From NCBI GenBank assembly GCA_034189165.1, contig JAXHVN010000003.1, forward strand, positions 173,953 to 237,952: a stretch of 64,000 bases of DNA, read 5' to 3'. Origin of the DNA: JAASSS01 sp021767745. GTDB lineage: Bacteria; Pseudomonadota; Gammaproteobacteria; UBA5335. A program made the translations under genes and the position numbers. Below the pieces are notes generated by a model. That model was given only the letters and a program-made list of their open reading frames with translations. It was not told the DNA's origin and did no database searches. Below, in pieces: positions 9,062 to 18,545 of the stretch (its first letter is position 1; each line of letters starts with the position of its first letter).

Positions 9062-9977
9062 GCTCGGCTTCGTGCAGGGCCCGGCCCCGCGCCCAGTCGG
9101 CAGCCGCCATCCGGCGACCGCCGGCCGGTTGTACCTCCAGCAGTTCGAGCACGCCCTCGCCGGTGCCGACCCGCACCTGGTCCGCCTGCACCTGCAGGTG
9201 CCCCGGGGCCGCCGGCGCATGGTCCGTCGCCACACGTGTCCGCCACAGGCGCAGGACAGTGCCCTCGCAGGCGGTGTGGGCAACCGGCCACGGTTGGTAG
9301 GCGCGTACCGCCCGATCGATCGCCACCGCCGGTGCCCGCCAGTCGATCCGTGCCTCGGCCTTGTCGAGCTTGGCGGCGTAGGTGGCCAGCGCGTCGTCCT
9401 GCGGCTGCGCCCGGACCTGGCCGGCCGCCAGCCGCGGCAACAGCGCTACCAGCGCCTCGGCACCCAGCTGGGCCAGCCGGTCGTGCAACGCGGGGGTGGT
9501 GTCGGTGGCGGTGATCGGCGTTTCCCGTCGCGCCAGCACCGGTCCGGTGTCGAGGCCGGCCTGCATCTGCATCAGGCTGATGCCGGTGACCGCGTCGCCC
9601 GCCAGGATCGCACGTTGGATCGGCGCCGCCCCGCGCCAGCGCGGCAGCAGCGAGGCATGGATGTTGATGCCGCCGTGGCGCGGCAACGCCAGGACGGCCG
9701 GCGGCAGGAGCAGCCCGTAGGCGACCACGACCATCAGCTCCGGAGCGAGGGCCGCGAGTTCGGCTTCGGCCTCGGCGGCGCGCAGGCTGGTGGGCTGCTG
9801 GACCGGCAGCCCGTGCGCCAGCGCCAGCTGCTTCACCGGGCTGACCTGCAGACGCCGGCCACGTCCGGCAGGCCGGTCCGGCTGGGTGAGCACGCCGACC
9901 ACGCGCTGACCCGCCGCCAGCAGCGCCGCCAGCGCCGGCACGGCGAAGGCCGGCGTGCCGGCGAACACGATCCGCAT
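9054..9977 (-). CDS. fmt: Methionyl-tRNA formyltransferase
   Basis: This 307-residue enzyme formylates initiator Met-tRNA using 10-formyl-tetrahydrofolate. The N-terminus MRIVFAGTPAFAVPAL is family-typical, the formyl-folate site is seen as HGGINIHASLLPRWRGAAPIQ, and the Asp of the triad lies in GISLMQMQAGLDTGP. A C-terminal OB-like domain follows. It lies 28 bases after def on the same strand and overlaps rsmB by 8 bases. The def-fmt-rsmB order is the common bacterial one. The short inter-gene distances suggest one transcript from the promoter region upstream of def. Confidence 0.97.
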   Translation of the reverse strand: MRIVFAGTPAFAVPALAALLAAGQRVVGVLTQPDRPAGRGRRLQVSPVKQLALAHGLPVQQPTSLRAAEAEAELAALAPELMVVVAYGLLLPPAVLALPRHGGINIHASLLPRWRGAAPIQRAILAGDAVTGISLMQMQAGLDTGPVLARRETPITATDTTPALHDRLAQLGAEALVALLPRLAAGQVRAQPQDDALATYAAKLDKAEARIDWRAPAVAIDRAVRAYQPWPVAHTACEGTVLRLWRTRVATDHAPAAPGHLQVQADQVRVGTGEGVLELLEVQPAGGRRMAAADWARGRALHEAELG

Positions 9978-10005
9978 CAGGGAATCTGGTGGCTGGTATC
10001 GGACG

Positions 10006-10527
10006 TCAGGCCGTCGCGGCCTGGCCGGGGCTCGAACGCTGCGTCTTCTGCAGTTTCTTGCGAATGCGCTGGCGCTTGAGGTCGGAGAGGTAGTCGACGA
10101 ACAGCTTGCCGTCGAGGTGGTCGATCTCGTGCTGCACACAGATCGCCAGCAACTCGTCGGCCGCGAACTCCACGGGCTGGCCGTCACGATCCAGTGCCCG
10201 CACCCGGATCTCGGCGGCGCGCTGGACGCTCTCGTAGTAGCCGGGTACGGAGAGGCAGCCTTCCTCGCTGCTCACCTCGCCGCTGGTCTCGACCAGTTCC
10301 GGGTTGATCAGGCACAGCGGCTGGTCACGACCCTCGGAGATGTCGATCACCACGACCCGGTGGGGTACGCCGATCTGGATGGCGGCGAGGCCGATGCCGT
10401 TGGCGTCGTACATCGTCTCGAGCATGTCGTCGACGAGCTGGCGGATTTCGCCGTCGACCGTCGCCACGGGTCGGGCGACTTCGCGCAGTCGCCGATCGGG
10501 GAAATGCAGAATCTCTCGTAATGCCAT
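10006..10527 (-). CDS. def: Peptide deformylase
   Basis: This 173-residue metalloprotease removes the N-formyl group from nascent chains. All three motifs are present: GIGLAAIQIG (an Ile where Thr or Pro is more usual), EEGCLSVP with the metal-binding Cys, and HEIDHLDG with the two His ligands and catalytic Glu. A basic tail (KRQRIRKKLQK) follows, as in ribosome-binding deformylases. AGGTG lies about eight bases before the start. It is divergent from the LysM lipoprotein gene and heads def-fmt-rsmB. Confidence 0.97.
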   Translation of the reverse strand: MALREILHFPDRRLREVARPVATVDGEIRQLVDDMLETMYDANGIGLAAIQIGVPHRVVVIDISEGRDQPLCLINPELVETSGEVSSEEGCLSVPGYYESVQRAAEIRVRALDRDGQPVEFAADELLAICVQHEIDHLDGKLFVDYLSDLKRQRIRKKLQKTQRSSPGQAATA

Positions 10528-10635
10528 CGCAGTGCACCTAAATCTTTATGTGTCGGGAGCCGTTAACAGGGCGGAGGCCGTCATGGCCGTTGGCTCTCGA
10601 ACCGGATCGGCAGACCGAGCACGTGCTAACCGTCA

Positions 10636-10641
10636 ATTATA
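10636..10641 (-). promoter_or_regulatory. Candidate -10 box for def-fmt-rsmB
   Basis: A perfect TATAAT reads on the minus strand, 109-114 bases before the def start, inside the 176-base divergent intergenic region 10528-10703. No good -35 is seen at 16-18 bases spacing. The plus strand here reads TATAAG and could instead serve the LysM-dprA side. Confidence 0.35.
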
Positions 10642-10703
10642 AGCGAGCCCTGCGCTTGCCTGCGACTACGATAAGGCCTCAGGGCCGGGATTCAATCGGG
10701 GCC

Positions 10704-11891
10704 GTGGCCCGCCGCGCCTGGCCGTGGCTGGCGCTGGCACTGGCCGGTTGCGTGGCCAGTCCGCCGGGGCCGGCCCCGGCGACGGCCCCGGTCGAGGATA
10801 CCGCCGGCATCGGCTTCGATGCCGCGCTCGCGGTGCCTCCGGCTCCTGTGGCCGAGCGAGCTGCCGGTCCCGCTGCCGGGCCGGCAGCGGTCGATGCGCT
10901 GACACGCGAGCCCGTTCGCGGCATCGCGGCGGTGCGTCCCGATGCACCACGTGAATATGTGGTGCGTCGCGGGGACACCCTGTGGGGGATCGCCGGCCGG
11001 TTCCTGCCCGAGCCCTGGTATTGGCCTCAGGTCTGGCGGGCGAACCCGGCGATCGAGAATCCGCATCTGATCTATCCGGGCGATGTCGTCGAGCTGGTCC
11101 AAGTCGATGGCCGCACCCGCATGCAAGTGCGTCGCGGCCGCCGTCTCTCACCCCAGGTCCGGCGGGAACCGCTGGTTGAGCCTGTGCCGTTGCTGCCCTA
11201 CGAGGCGCTGGCGCCGTTCCTGGCCGAGCCGCGCATCGTCGCCGCCGGCGAGCTGGCGAGCGCACCGTACATCCTGCGCCCCTACATGGCCGAGCAGCTG
11301 ATCCTCGGCGCCAATGATCAGGTTTATCTGCGCGGCGTGGAGGACACGCCGGTCGGCGGGCTCTATCAGGTGGTGCGTCCGGGGCCGCCGCTGATCGACC
11401 CGGTCACCGAGGAACTGCTCGGCTTCGAAACCGCCTTCCTCGGCAAGCTGATGCTCACCGAGCGGGGGGATCCCGCCATCGGGCGCATCACCGCCAGCCG
11501 GCGGGAGATGGCGGCGGGAGACCGACTGGTGCCGGTAGCGGCCACGGTCCGCCCGGGCGCCGTCGCGCCGCGGCCGGCGCCGGCGCCGGCGGCCGGTCTG
11601 GTGATCTCGCTGTATCAGGGTGTCTCGCAGGTCGGCCAGTACGGCATCGTGGTGGTGAACCTCGGCGAGCGCGACGGCCTTGAGGTCGGTCACGTGCTGC
11701 AGACCTTCGAGAACGCGGAGGTGATGTTCGATCCGGTGGCGGCGGACTTCGTGTCGCTGCCGCCGCGGCCGGGCGGCGAATTGCTGGTCTTCCAGACCTT
11801 CGAGCGGGTGAGCTACGCCCTGGTGATGACGGCGCCGAGCAGCATCTACGCCGGCGACCTGGTGCGCAGCCCGCTCGCCGCGGACAGCTGA
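10704..11891 (+). CDS. LysM-domain lipoprotein
   Basis: This 395-residue predicted envelope lipoprotein has a short signal ending in the lipobox LALAGC, with the lipidated Cys at residue 16 from the GTG start chosen here. A Pro/Ala-rich linker leads to one LysM peptidoglycan-binding domain at about residues 85-133 (YVVRRGDTLWGIAGRF to IYPGDVVELV). The remaining 260 residues look like the conserved domain of the Pseudomonas LysM protein found next to def/fmt and dprA. The frame is open to 10548, but that part does not resemble a signal peptide. Role is probably peptidoglycan-associated; no enzymatic motif is visible. Confidence 0.85.
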   Translation: MARRAWPWLALALAGCVASPPGPAPATAPVEDTAGIGFDAALAVPPAPVAERAAGPAAGPAAVDALTREPVRGIAAVRPDAPREYVVRRGDTLWGIAGRFLPEPWYWPQVWRANPAIENPHLIYPGDVVELVQVDGRTRMQVRRGRRLSPQVRREPLVEPVPLLPYEALAPFLAEPRIVAAGELASAPYILRPYMAEQLILGANDQVYLRGVEDTPVGGLYQVVRPGPPLIDPVTEELLGFETAFLGKLMLTERGDPAIGRITASRREMAAGDRLVPVAATVRPGAVAPRPAPAPAAGLVISLYQGVSQVGQYGIVVVNLGERDGLEVGHVLQTFENAEVMFDPVAADFVSLPPRPGGELLVFQTFERVSYALVMTAPSSIYAGDLVRSPLAADS

Positions 11892-11929
11892 GCATCGCCC
11901 CGGCGCGGCTGCGGGCCGCGCTCGCACTG

Positions 11930-13015
11930 ATGCGGTTGCCGCGCGTCGGTCCGGCGGCCTACGCCCGGTTCGTCGCCCGCTTCGGGACACCGGAGGCAGT
12001 ATTCGCCGCCGGCGAGGAGGGCTGGCGGGCGGCCGGGCTCGGCCCGGTGTGGGTGGAACGGCTGCGCGCGCCACCCTGGCAGCAGGTGGACCAGGACCTG
12101 CGCTGGCTCGAGGCGCCGGCACATCATCTGCTGCTGCAGGGTCAGCCGGACTATCCCGCGCTGCTGGCGGAGATCCCCGACCCGCCGCCGCTGCTGTTCG
12201 TCACCGGCGATCCGGCCGCACTGCACACGCCGTCGATCGCCATCGTCGGCAGCCGGCGCCCTACCCCGGAGGGCCAGCGGACCGCGTGTGACTTCGCCCG
12301 GGCGCTGGCCCGCAGCGGCCTGACGATCGCCAGCGGCCTGGCCATCGGCATCGATGCGGCGGCGCACGAGGGGGCGCTGGCGGCACAGGGTTCGACCCTG
12401 GCCGTTTGCGGCGCCGGCCCGGACCGCATCTACCCGGCGCGGCACGCCGGGCTCGCGCGGCGGATAGTGGCCGAAGGCGCCCTGGTGACCGAGTTTCCGC
12501 CGGGCACGCCGCCGCTGCCGGCGAACTTCCCCCGTCGTAACCGTATCCTCAGCGGCCTGGCGCACGGCGTGCTGGTGGTGGAAGCCGCCGAGCGTAGCGG
12601 CTCACTCATCACGGCACGGCTGGCGGCCGAACAGGGCCGGGAGGTGTTCGCGGTGCCGGGTTCGATCCGCAATCCACTGGCGCGAGGCTGCCACCGCCTG
12701 TTGCGCCAGGGCGCTGTGCTGGTGGAAACGGCGAGCGAGGTACTGGCCGAGCTGCCGGCGCTCGGCCGGCAGCTGGAGCCGGCATCGCCCGCCCCGGCGC
12801 ACGTCGTTCCGGCTGCGGATCCGACGCTGTCCGCACCGGCCCGGCACACGCTGCAGGCCATGGGTTTCGAGCCGGTGAGCGTCGATGTGCTGGTCGCCCG
12901 GACGGCGTTGACGGTCGATGCCCTTTCCTCCATCCTGCTGGAACTCGAGCTTCAGGGGCATGTGCTTGCCATTCCGGGTGGCCTGTACAGCCGCGTCGTC
13001 CAAGGGTCGGAGTGA
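11930..13015 (+). CDS. dprA: DNA-processing protein DprA
   Basis: DprA (also called Smf) binds single-stranded DNA and loads RecA during natural transformation. The Rossmann-like core is clear: IAIVGSRRPTPEGQ, ASGLAIGIDAAAHEGAL, GAGPDRIYPARH and EFPPGTPPLPANFPRRNRI. A C-terminal winged-helix (DML1-like) domain follows. From ATG 11930 the product is 361 residues, but the frame is open upstream and encodes LRAALALMRLP, which fits the DprA N-terminus, so translation may begin at a non-ATG codon near 11888-11894 overlapping the LysM stop. The stop abuts the smg ATG. Confidence 0.93.
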   Translation: MRLPRVGPAAYARFVARFGTPEAVFAAGEEGWRAAGLGPVWVERLRAPPWQQVDQDLRWLEAPAHHLLLQGQPDYPALLAEIPDPPPLLFVTGDPAALHTPSIAIVGSRRPTPEGQRTACDFARALARSGLTIASGLAIGIDAAAHEGALAAQGSTLAVCGAGPDRIYPARHAGLARRIVAEGALVTEFPPGTPPLPANFPRRNRILSGLAHGVLVVEAAERSGSLITARLAAEQGREVFAVPGSIRNPLARGCHRLLRQGAVLVETASEVLAELPALGRQLEPASPAPAHVVPAADPTLSAPARHTLQAMGFEPVSVDVLVARTALTVDALSSILLELELQGHVLAIPGGLYSRVVQGSE

Positions 13016-13495
13016 ATGAAAGAAAACGTCCTGGATGTGCTCATCTATCTCTTCGACAACTACATGGACGAAGACACGGAATGGGAGCCGGATCGTGACG
13101 ATCTGGTGCTCGAGCTCGAACAGGCGGGTTTCCGGGACGGGGAGATCAGCGGCGCGCTGGACTGGCTCGATGGGCTGGCGGCCCACCGGGCGGGCCTGAG
13201 CGAGTCGAACGCGAATGCCGAGCAGGCGGTTCGCGTGTTCTCCGGGCCGGAGCTCGAGCGTCTGGACGTCGAGTCCCGCGGCTTCATTCTCTATCTCTGC
13301 CAGCACGGCATCCTCGATCCGACCCATCGGGAAATCGTCATCGAACGCGCCATGGCGCTCGATGACGAGGAAGTCGCGCTGGAGCAGGTGAAGTGGGTCA
13401 TCCTCATGGTCCTGTTCAACCTGCCGGGCCAGGAGGCCACCTACGCCTGGATGGAGGATCTGGTCTTCGAGAACCAGATCGGCCTGTTCCACTAG
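13016..13495 (+). CDS. smg: Smg/DUF494 family protein
   Basis: This 159-residue acidic protein belongs to the Smg (DUF494) family, normally about 157 residues and encoded next to dprA in gammaproteobacteria. Typical features are the start MKENVLDVLIYLFDNYM and the region FILYLCQHGILD. It begins on the base after the dprA stop, so the two are coupled. The biochemical function is not established for the family, and nothing in the sequence adds to that. Confidence 0.95.
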   Translation: MKENVLDVLIYLFDNYMDEDTEWEPDRDDLVLELEQAGFRDGEISGALDWLDGLAAHRAGLSESNANAEQAVRVFSGPELERLDVESRGFILYLCQHGILDPTHREIVIERAMALDDEEVALEQVKWVILMVLFNLPGQEATYAWMEDLVFENQIGLFH

Positions 13496-13576
13496 GCCGG
13501 CGGCCGCGAGGCCGTCGTCGGTGACCATCCCTTCAATTCGCGCATCTTCAGGAGTCGGCTGCCGCACGGCATCGTC

Positions 13577-15910
13577 ATGACCAAACTCGTGATTGTGGAA
13601 TCGCCGGCCAAGGCGAAGACCATCAACAAGTACCTCGGCAAGGATTACCAGGTGCTGGCCTCGTATGGCCATGTGCGCGATCTGGTGCCGAAGGAAGGAG
13701 CGGTCGATCCCGAACACGGCTTCCTGATGCGCTATGCCCCCATCGAGCGCAACGAGAAGCACGTCAACGCCATCGCCAAGGCCACGCGTGACGCCGATGC
13801 CGTGCTGCTGGCGACTGACCCGGACCGCGAGGGTGAGGCGATCGCCTGGCATCTGCTGCAGCTGCTGAACGAGCGGGGCGTGCTGGGCGACAAGCCCGTG
13901 CAGCGTGTGGTGTTCCACGAGATCACCCGCCGCGCCGTGGCCGAGGCCATCGCCCATCCGCGCACCGTCTCGGGCGACCTCGTCGATGCGCAGCAGGCGC
14001 GACGGGCGTTGGATTATCTCGTCGGCTTCAACCTCTCGCCGCTGTTGTGGCGCAAGGTCCAGCGTGGGCTGTCCGCCGGGCGGGTACAGAGTCCGGCGCT
14101 GCGGCTGATCGCGGAGCGTGAGGATGAGATCGACGCCTTCGAGCCGCGCGAATACTGGACGGTGGCGGCCGATGCCGCGAAGGACGACCGGGGCTTTACC
14201 GCCCGGCTGGCGCGACTGCGTGGTGAGAAGGTCGAGCAGTTCTCGCTGACCGATGCCGCCGCCGCCGAGGCGGCCCGGGCGCACCTGCTGCAGGTCGCCG
14301 AGGGCTGGCTGCAGGTCGTGTCCGTGGAGCGCAAGCAGCGCCGACGCAATCCCAGTCCTCCCTTCATTACCTCGACCCTGCAGCAGGAAGCCGCGCGCAA
14401 GCTGGGCTTCACGGCCCGCAAGACCATGCGCACCGCGCAGGATCTCTACGAGGGTATCGACATCGGCGGCGAGACCGTCGGCCTGATCACCTACATGCGG
14501 ACGGACTCGGTGGTGCTCAGCGGCGACGCCCTCACCGCCCTGCGCCGCCTGATCGGCGAGCGCTACGGCGCCGAGGCCCTGCCGGATCAGCCGCGGGTCT
14601 ACAAGACCCGCTCCAAGAACGCTCAGGAGGCGCACGAGGCAATCCGCCCGACGGATGTATTCCGCGATCCGGCGGCGCTGAAGGCGCGGCTGAGCCCGGA
14701 TCAGCTGCGGCTCTACGAGCTGATCTGGAAGCGGACCGTCGCCAGCCAGATGCAGCCGGCGCTCTACGACACCGTGGCAGTGGACCTGGCGGCCGGCACC
14801 GGCTCGGACGATCTGTTCCGCGCGACTGGACAGACGCTGGTCTCGCCCGGCTTCATCGCCGTCTATCAGGAAGGGCGCGACGAGAAGAGCGACGAGGACG
14901 AGGATCGCGACTTGCCGGCACTGGCGGAGGGGGAGCGGATCGAGCTGCGCGACGTGCTCGCCGACCAGCACTTCACCGAGCCGCCGCCGCGCTACACCGA
15001 GGCCAGCCTGGTCAAGGCGCTGGAGGAGTTCGGCATCGGCCGGCCGTCCACCTACGCCAGCATTATCTCCACGCTGGTGGATCGCGAGTACGTGCAGCTG
15101 GAGGGCCGGCGATTCTTCCTGACCGACGTCGGCCGGATCGTCGCCCGCTTCCTGACGCAGTACTTCACCCAGTACGTGGATTACGAGTTCACCGCCCGGC
15201 TGGAGGACCAGCTCGATGCGATCTCCCGCGGCGAGAAGCGATGGGTGCCGCTGCTGGAGGAGTTCTGGCAGCCATTCCGTGAGCAGGTGGAGGTCACGCA
15301 CGAGACCGTCAGCCGCAGCGACGTGGCACAGGCGCGCGAGCTCGGCACCGATCCGAAGAGCGGCAAGCCGGTGAGCGTGCGGCTCGGGCGCTACGGGCCG
15401 TTCGCCCAGATCGGCAGCAAGGACGACGAGGAGAAGCCGCGCTTCGCCAGCCTGCGGCGCGGCCAGAGCCTGGACAAGATCACGCTCGAGGAGGCGCTGG
15501 AGCTGTTCAAGCTGCCACGGCAGCTCGGCGAGACGCCGGAGGGCGAGCCGGTGAGCACGAACATCGGTCGCTTCGGGCCCTACGTGAAGTACGGCAGCAA
15601 GTTCGTCTCACTCAAGGAGGGCGACGATCCCTATCAGATCGATCTGCCGCGGGCGCTCGAGCTGGTGCGGGAGAAGAAGGCCGCCGATGCCGCGCGGGTG
15701 ATCGCCCACTTCGAGGAGGCGGGCATCTCGATCCTGCGTGGTCGCTATGGACCGTACATCACCGACGGCGACAAGAACGCCAGAGTGCCGAAGGATCGCG
15801 AGGCCGAGTCGCTCACGCTCGAGGAATGCCGCGAACTGCTGGCCGCCGCGCCGGCCAAGGGCGCCCGGCGGGGCCGCAAGCGGACCGGCCGGGCCAAGAC
15901 ACCGGCATGA
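13577..15910 (+). CDS. topA: DNA topoisomerase I
   Basis: This 777-residue type IA topoisomerase relaxes negative supercoils. A TOPRIM domain starts at the N-terminus (KLVIVESPAKAKTI; DPDREGEAIAWHL), and the catalytic Tyr306 lies in GLITYMRTDS. The C-terminus has no zinc-ribbon cysteine clusters of the E. coli type. Instead it carries three glycine-rich repeats (SVRLGRYGPF, STNIGRFGPYVKYG, ILRGRYGPYITDG) of the type IA C-terminal repeat family, then a basic tail. It lies 81 bases after smg and overlaps tsaC by four bases. Confidence 0.97.
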   Translation: MTKLVIVESPAKAKTINKYLGKDYQVLASYGHVRDLVPKEGAVDPEHGFLMRYAPIERNEKHVNAIAKATRDADAVLLATDPDREGEAIAWHLLQLLNERGVLGDKPVQRVVFHEITRRAVAEAIAHPRTVSGDLVDAQQARRALDYLVGFNLSPLLWRKVQRGLSAGRVQSPALRLIAEREDEIDAFEPREYWTVAADAAKDDRGFTARLARLRGEKVEQFSLTDAAAAEAARAHLLQVAEGWLQVVSVERKQRRRNPSPPFITSTLQQEAARKLGFTARKTMRTAQDLYEGIDIGGETVGLITYMRTDSVVLSGDALTALRRLIGERYGAEALPDQPRVYKTRSKNAQEAHEAIRPTDVFRDPAALKARLSPDQLRLYELIWKRTVASQMQPALYDTVAVDLAAGTGSDDLFRATGQTLVSPGFIAVYQEGRDEKSDEDEDRDLPALAEGERIELRDVLADQHFTEPPPRYTEASLVKALEEFGIGRPSTYASIISTLVDREYVQLEGRRFFLTDVGRIVARFLTQYFTQYVDYEFTARLEDQLDAISRGEKRWVPLLEEFWQPFREQVEVTHETVSRSDVAQARELGTDPKSGKPVSVRLGRYGPFAQIGSKDDEEKPRFASLRRGQSLDKITLEEALELFKLPRQLGETPEGEPVSTNIGRFGPYVKYGSKFVSLKEGDDPYQIDLPRALELVREKKAADAARVIAHFEEAGISILRGRYGPYITDGDKNARVPKDREAESLTLEECRELLAAAPAKGARRGRKRTGRAKTPA

Positions 15911-16470
15911 ACGAGGCAGCCGCCGCGCTCGAGGCGGCGGTGGCAACGCTCGTCGCCGGCGGCGTGCTCGCCTATCCCACCGAGGCGGTCTACGGCATCG
16001 GCTGCGATCCCTGGCAGCCGGCAGCGCTCGCGCGCGTCCGCGACATCAAGCAGCGGCCGGCGGCACAGGGCTTCATCCTGCTGGTGCCCGAGGTGGACGC
16101 GGCGCTGGCGCTGATCGGCGAAATCCCGGCGGCGCAGCGGGTGCAGATGCAGCGCGATTGGCCGGGCCCCTACACTTGGGTCTGCCCGGCCGGCCCGGGG
16201 GTACCGCCGGGGGTGCAGGCCGAGGACGGTACTATCGCGCTGCGCGTGAGCGCCCATCCGCTTGCCGCGGCGCTGGTGCGCCGGTTCGGCCGTCCGCTGG
16301 TTTCGACCAGCGCGAACCGGCGCGGCGCAACGCCGGCGCGGACGGCGGTGGAGGTGGAGCACGCGCTCGGCCGGCTGATCGACTTCACGCTGCCGGGGTC
16401 GACCGACCCGTCGGCGGCCCCCACCACGATTCGCGACGCGCGCGACGGCCGGCTGCTGCGCGGTTCCTGA
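15907..16470 (+). CDS. tsaC: Threonylcarbamoyl-AMP synthase TsaC
   Basis: This 187-residue YrdC/Sua5-fold enzyme makes threonylcarbamoyl-AMP for the t6A37 modification of ANN-decoding tRNAs. Motifs seen are GVLAYPTEAVYGIGCDP, IKQRPAAQGFILLV and LVSTSANRRG. It is the short TsaC form without the Sua5 domain. The ATG overlaps the topA stop (ATGA), indicating coupled translation; an upstream in-frame extension to 15826 lies within topA and is rejected. The dprA-(smg-topA)-tsaC-hemF order matches Pseudomonas-like origins. Confidence 0.95.
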   Translation: MNEAAAALEAAVATLVAGGVLAYPTEAVYGIGCDPWQPAALARVRDIKQRPAAQGFILLVPEVDAALALIGEIPAAQRVQMQRDWPGPYTWVCPAGPGVPPGVQAEDGTIALRVSAHPLAAALVRRFGRPLVSTSANRRGATPARTAVEVEHALGRLIDFTLPGSTDPSAAPTTIRDARDGRLLRGS

Positions 16471-16552
16471 TCGCTGCCGCGACCTTGATGCAGGTCAGCC
16501 GCCACCGCCTGCCGACGCGCACAATCCGCCGCGGGATCCCGAGGAGTCAGCG

Positions 16553-17482
16553 ATGGACCAGACGATCGACATCGACGGTGTGCGTGCCTACCTGCAGGGG
16601 CTGCAGGAAACGCTGACCGAGGCGATGGAGCAAGCCGACGGCCGGCGCTTCCGACGCGAACGCTGGCAGCGCGAGGGCGGCGGCGGCGGCCAGACACGGG
16701 TGCTCGCCGGCGGCGAGGTGTTCGAACAGGCGGGCATCAACTTCAGCGAGGTCAGCGGCGCCGGCATGCCGGCCGCGGCGACCGCGCACCGCCCGCAGCT
16801 GGCGGGCCGGCGCTTTACCGCGATGGGTGTCTCGCTGGTGTTCCATCCCCGCAACCCCTACGTGCCCACCACGCATGCGAACGTGCGGCTGTTTGTCGCC
16901 GAGCAGGAAGGGGAGCCGCCGATCTGGTGGTTCGGCGGCGGCTTCGACCTCACGCCCTACTACCCGTTCGAGGAGGACATCCGTCACTGGCACACGCAGG
17001 CCAGCGCCGCCTGCGTGCCCTTCGGCGAGACCGTCTATCCCCGCTTCAAGGACTGGTGCGACCGCTACTTCTATCTGCCGCACCGGCGCGAGACGCGGGG
17101 CGTGGGCGGCCTGTTCTTCGATGATCTCAACGAATGGCCCTTCGAGCGCAGCTTTGCCTTCCTGCGCAGCGTGGGCGATCACTTCTGGCCCGCCTACGAG
17201 CCGATCCTGAGCCGCCGGCGCGATACGCCCTACGGCGAGCGCGAGCGGGACTTCCAGCTCTACCGGCGGGGCCGCTACGTCGAGTTCAACCTGGTCTACG
17301 ACCGTGGCACGCTGTTTGGGCTGCAGTCGGGTGGGCGCACCGAATCGATCCTGATGTCGCTGCCACCGGAGGTCCGCTGGCGCTATGACTGGCAGCCGGA
17401 GCCGGGCAGTGCTGAGGCTGCGCTGTATGCGTGCCTGCAGCCGCGGGACTGGCTGTCGCCGCCAGGCGGCGGGGCGACTTGA
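16553..17482 (+). CDS. hemF: Oxygen-dependent coproporphyrinogen III oxidase
   Basis: This 309-residue homodimeric cytosolic enzyme decarboxylates coproporphyrinogen III to protoporphyrinogen IX using O2. Family motifs are present: FNPRNPYVP-like FHPRNPYVPTTHAN, FGGGFDLTPYYPFEED, the signature-like DWCDRYFYLPHRRE and RRGRYVEFNLVYDRGT. Length is close to the usual 300. The start has GAGG about nine bases upstream. The protein fits an aerobic lifestyle and sits in the same plus-strand run as hemB 2 kb downstream, though not adjacent to it. Confidence 0.97.
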   Translation: MDQTIDIDGVRAYLQGLQETLTEAMEQADGRRFRRERWQREGGGGGQTRVLAGGEVFEQAGINFSEVSGAGMPAAATAHRPQLAGRRFTAMGVSLVFHPRNPYVPTTHANVRLFVAEQEGEPPIWWFGGGFDLTPYYPFEEDIRHWHTQASAACVPFGETVYPRFKDWCDRYFYLPHRRETRGVGGLFFDDLNEWPFERSFAFLRSVGDHFWPAYEPILSRRRDTPYGERERDFQLYRRGRYVEFNLVYDRGTLFGLQSGGRTESILMSLPPEVRWRYDWQPEPGSAEAALYACLQPRDWLSPPGGGAT

Positions 17483-17597
17483 AAAGGCACCTGGAATGGT
17501 GTTCAGTGGGGTGAGCTGATCCGTAACGGTGCAATATGCTTGCCAGCGGTCGATGTCGCCTGCCCGTCATGTCCCGGTATGGGAACCGGTGTAGCCG

Positions 17598-18545
17598 GTG
17601 ACGCTCACCGAGCTGCGCTATGTCGTCGCCGTGGCCCGGGAACGGCACTTCGGGCGCGCCGCTGAATCCTGCTTCGTCAGCCAGCCAACCCTCAGTGTCG
17701 CCGTCCGCAAGCTGGAGGAGGAACTCGGCGTCAGCCTGTTCGAACGTGGCCGCATGGAGATCACGCTCACCGAGATCGGCGAGCGGGTGGTCGATCAGGC
17801 GAGCCGGGTGCTCGAAGAGGCGGCGGCCGTCAAGGCGATCGCCGAGGCCGGCCGGGATCAGCTCGCAGGCCCCCTGCGGATCGGGGCGATCTACACGATC
17901 GGCCCCTACCTGCTGCCACACCTGATCCCGCAACTGGCCGCGCTGGCGCCACGCATGCCGCTGCAGATCGAAGAGAACTACACGCATGTGCTCACCGAGC
18001 GTCTGCGCCACGGGGATCTGGACGCGATCATCATCTCGCTGCCCTATCAGCAGCCGATGGTGCAGACCTGGGCGATCTACGAGGAGCCCTTCGTGGTGGT
18101 CTTTCCCGCCCAGCATGCGTGGCGCAAGCGCGAGCACATTCCCGGCAACGATCTGGCCGGCGAGAACCTGCTGCTGCTGGGCGATGGCCACTGCTTCCGC
18201 GATCAGGTGCTCGCTTCCTGCCCGGACTGCCTCGGCAGTGAGAGTGGCGGCGGCGTGCAGCGTGGCCTCGAGGGCAGCAGTCTGGACACGATCCGCCACA
18301 TGGTCGCCAGTGGCCTCGGGGTGACGGTACTGCCGGCCACCTCGATGATCAGCAACGGCAGCAACGAGATGCTGCTCGTCCGACCCTTCGCCGGTCAGCC
18401 GCCCTCTCGCCGGGTAGCCCTGGCCTGGCGTACCAGTTTCCCGCGCGCCGCGGCCATCGAGGCACTGCAACGGGCGATTCGCGCCTGCGTCCTGCCGGGC
18501 GTGCGCTACCTCGACGAAGCCGAACCGGCGCGCCTGCGCGCCTGA
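17598..18545 (+). CDS. oxyR: Hydrogen-peroxide sensor regulator OxyR
   Basis: This 315-residue LysR-type regulator activates peroxide-defence genes. It has an N-terminal winged helix (LTELRYVVAVARERHFGRAA) and the effector domain with the redox switch GHCFRDQVLASC. By counting from the GTG start, the two cysteines fall at residues 199 and 208, exactly as in E. coli OxyR, so disulfide sensing should be intact. It is preceded by a 115-base gap with no clear promoter. Possible targets in this window (gorA, trxA, bcp) are inferred only from the known regulon elsewhere. Confidence 0.95.
   Translation: MTLTELRYVVAVARERHFGRAAESCFVSQPTLSVAVRKLEEELGVSLFERGRMEITLTEIGERVVDQASRVLEEAAAVKAIAEAGRDQLAGPLRIGAIYTIGPYLLPHLIPQLAALAPRMPLQIEENYTHVLTERLRHGDLDAIIISLPYQQPMVQTWAIYEEPFVVVFPAQHAWRKREHIPGNDLAGENLLLLGDGHCFRDQVLASCPDCLGSESGGGVQRGLEGSSLDTIRHMVASGLGVTVLPATSMISNGSNEMLLVRPFAGQPPSRRVALAWRTSFPRAAAIEALQRAIRACVLPGVRYLDEAEPARLRA

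Noticed and set aside
12602..15301. 899-codon open frame on the minus strand across dprA, smg and topA
   Set aside because: It spans three conserved plus-strand genes and has the low-complexity composition of an antisense shadow.
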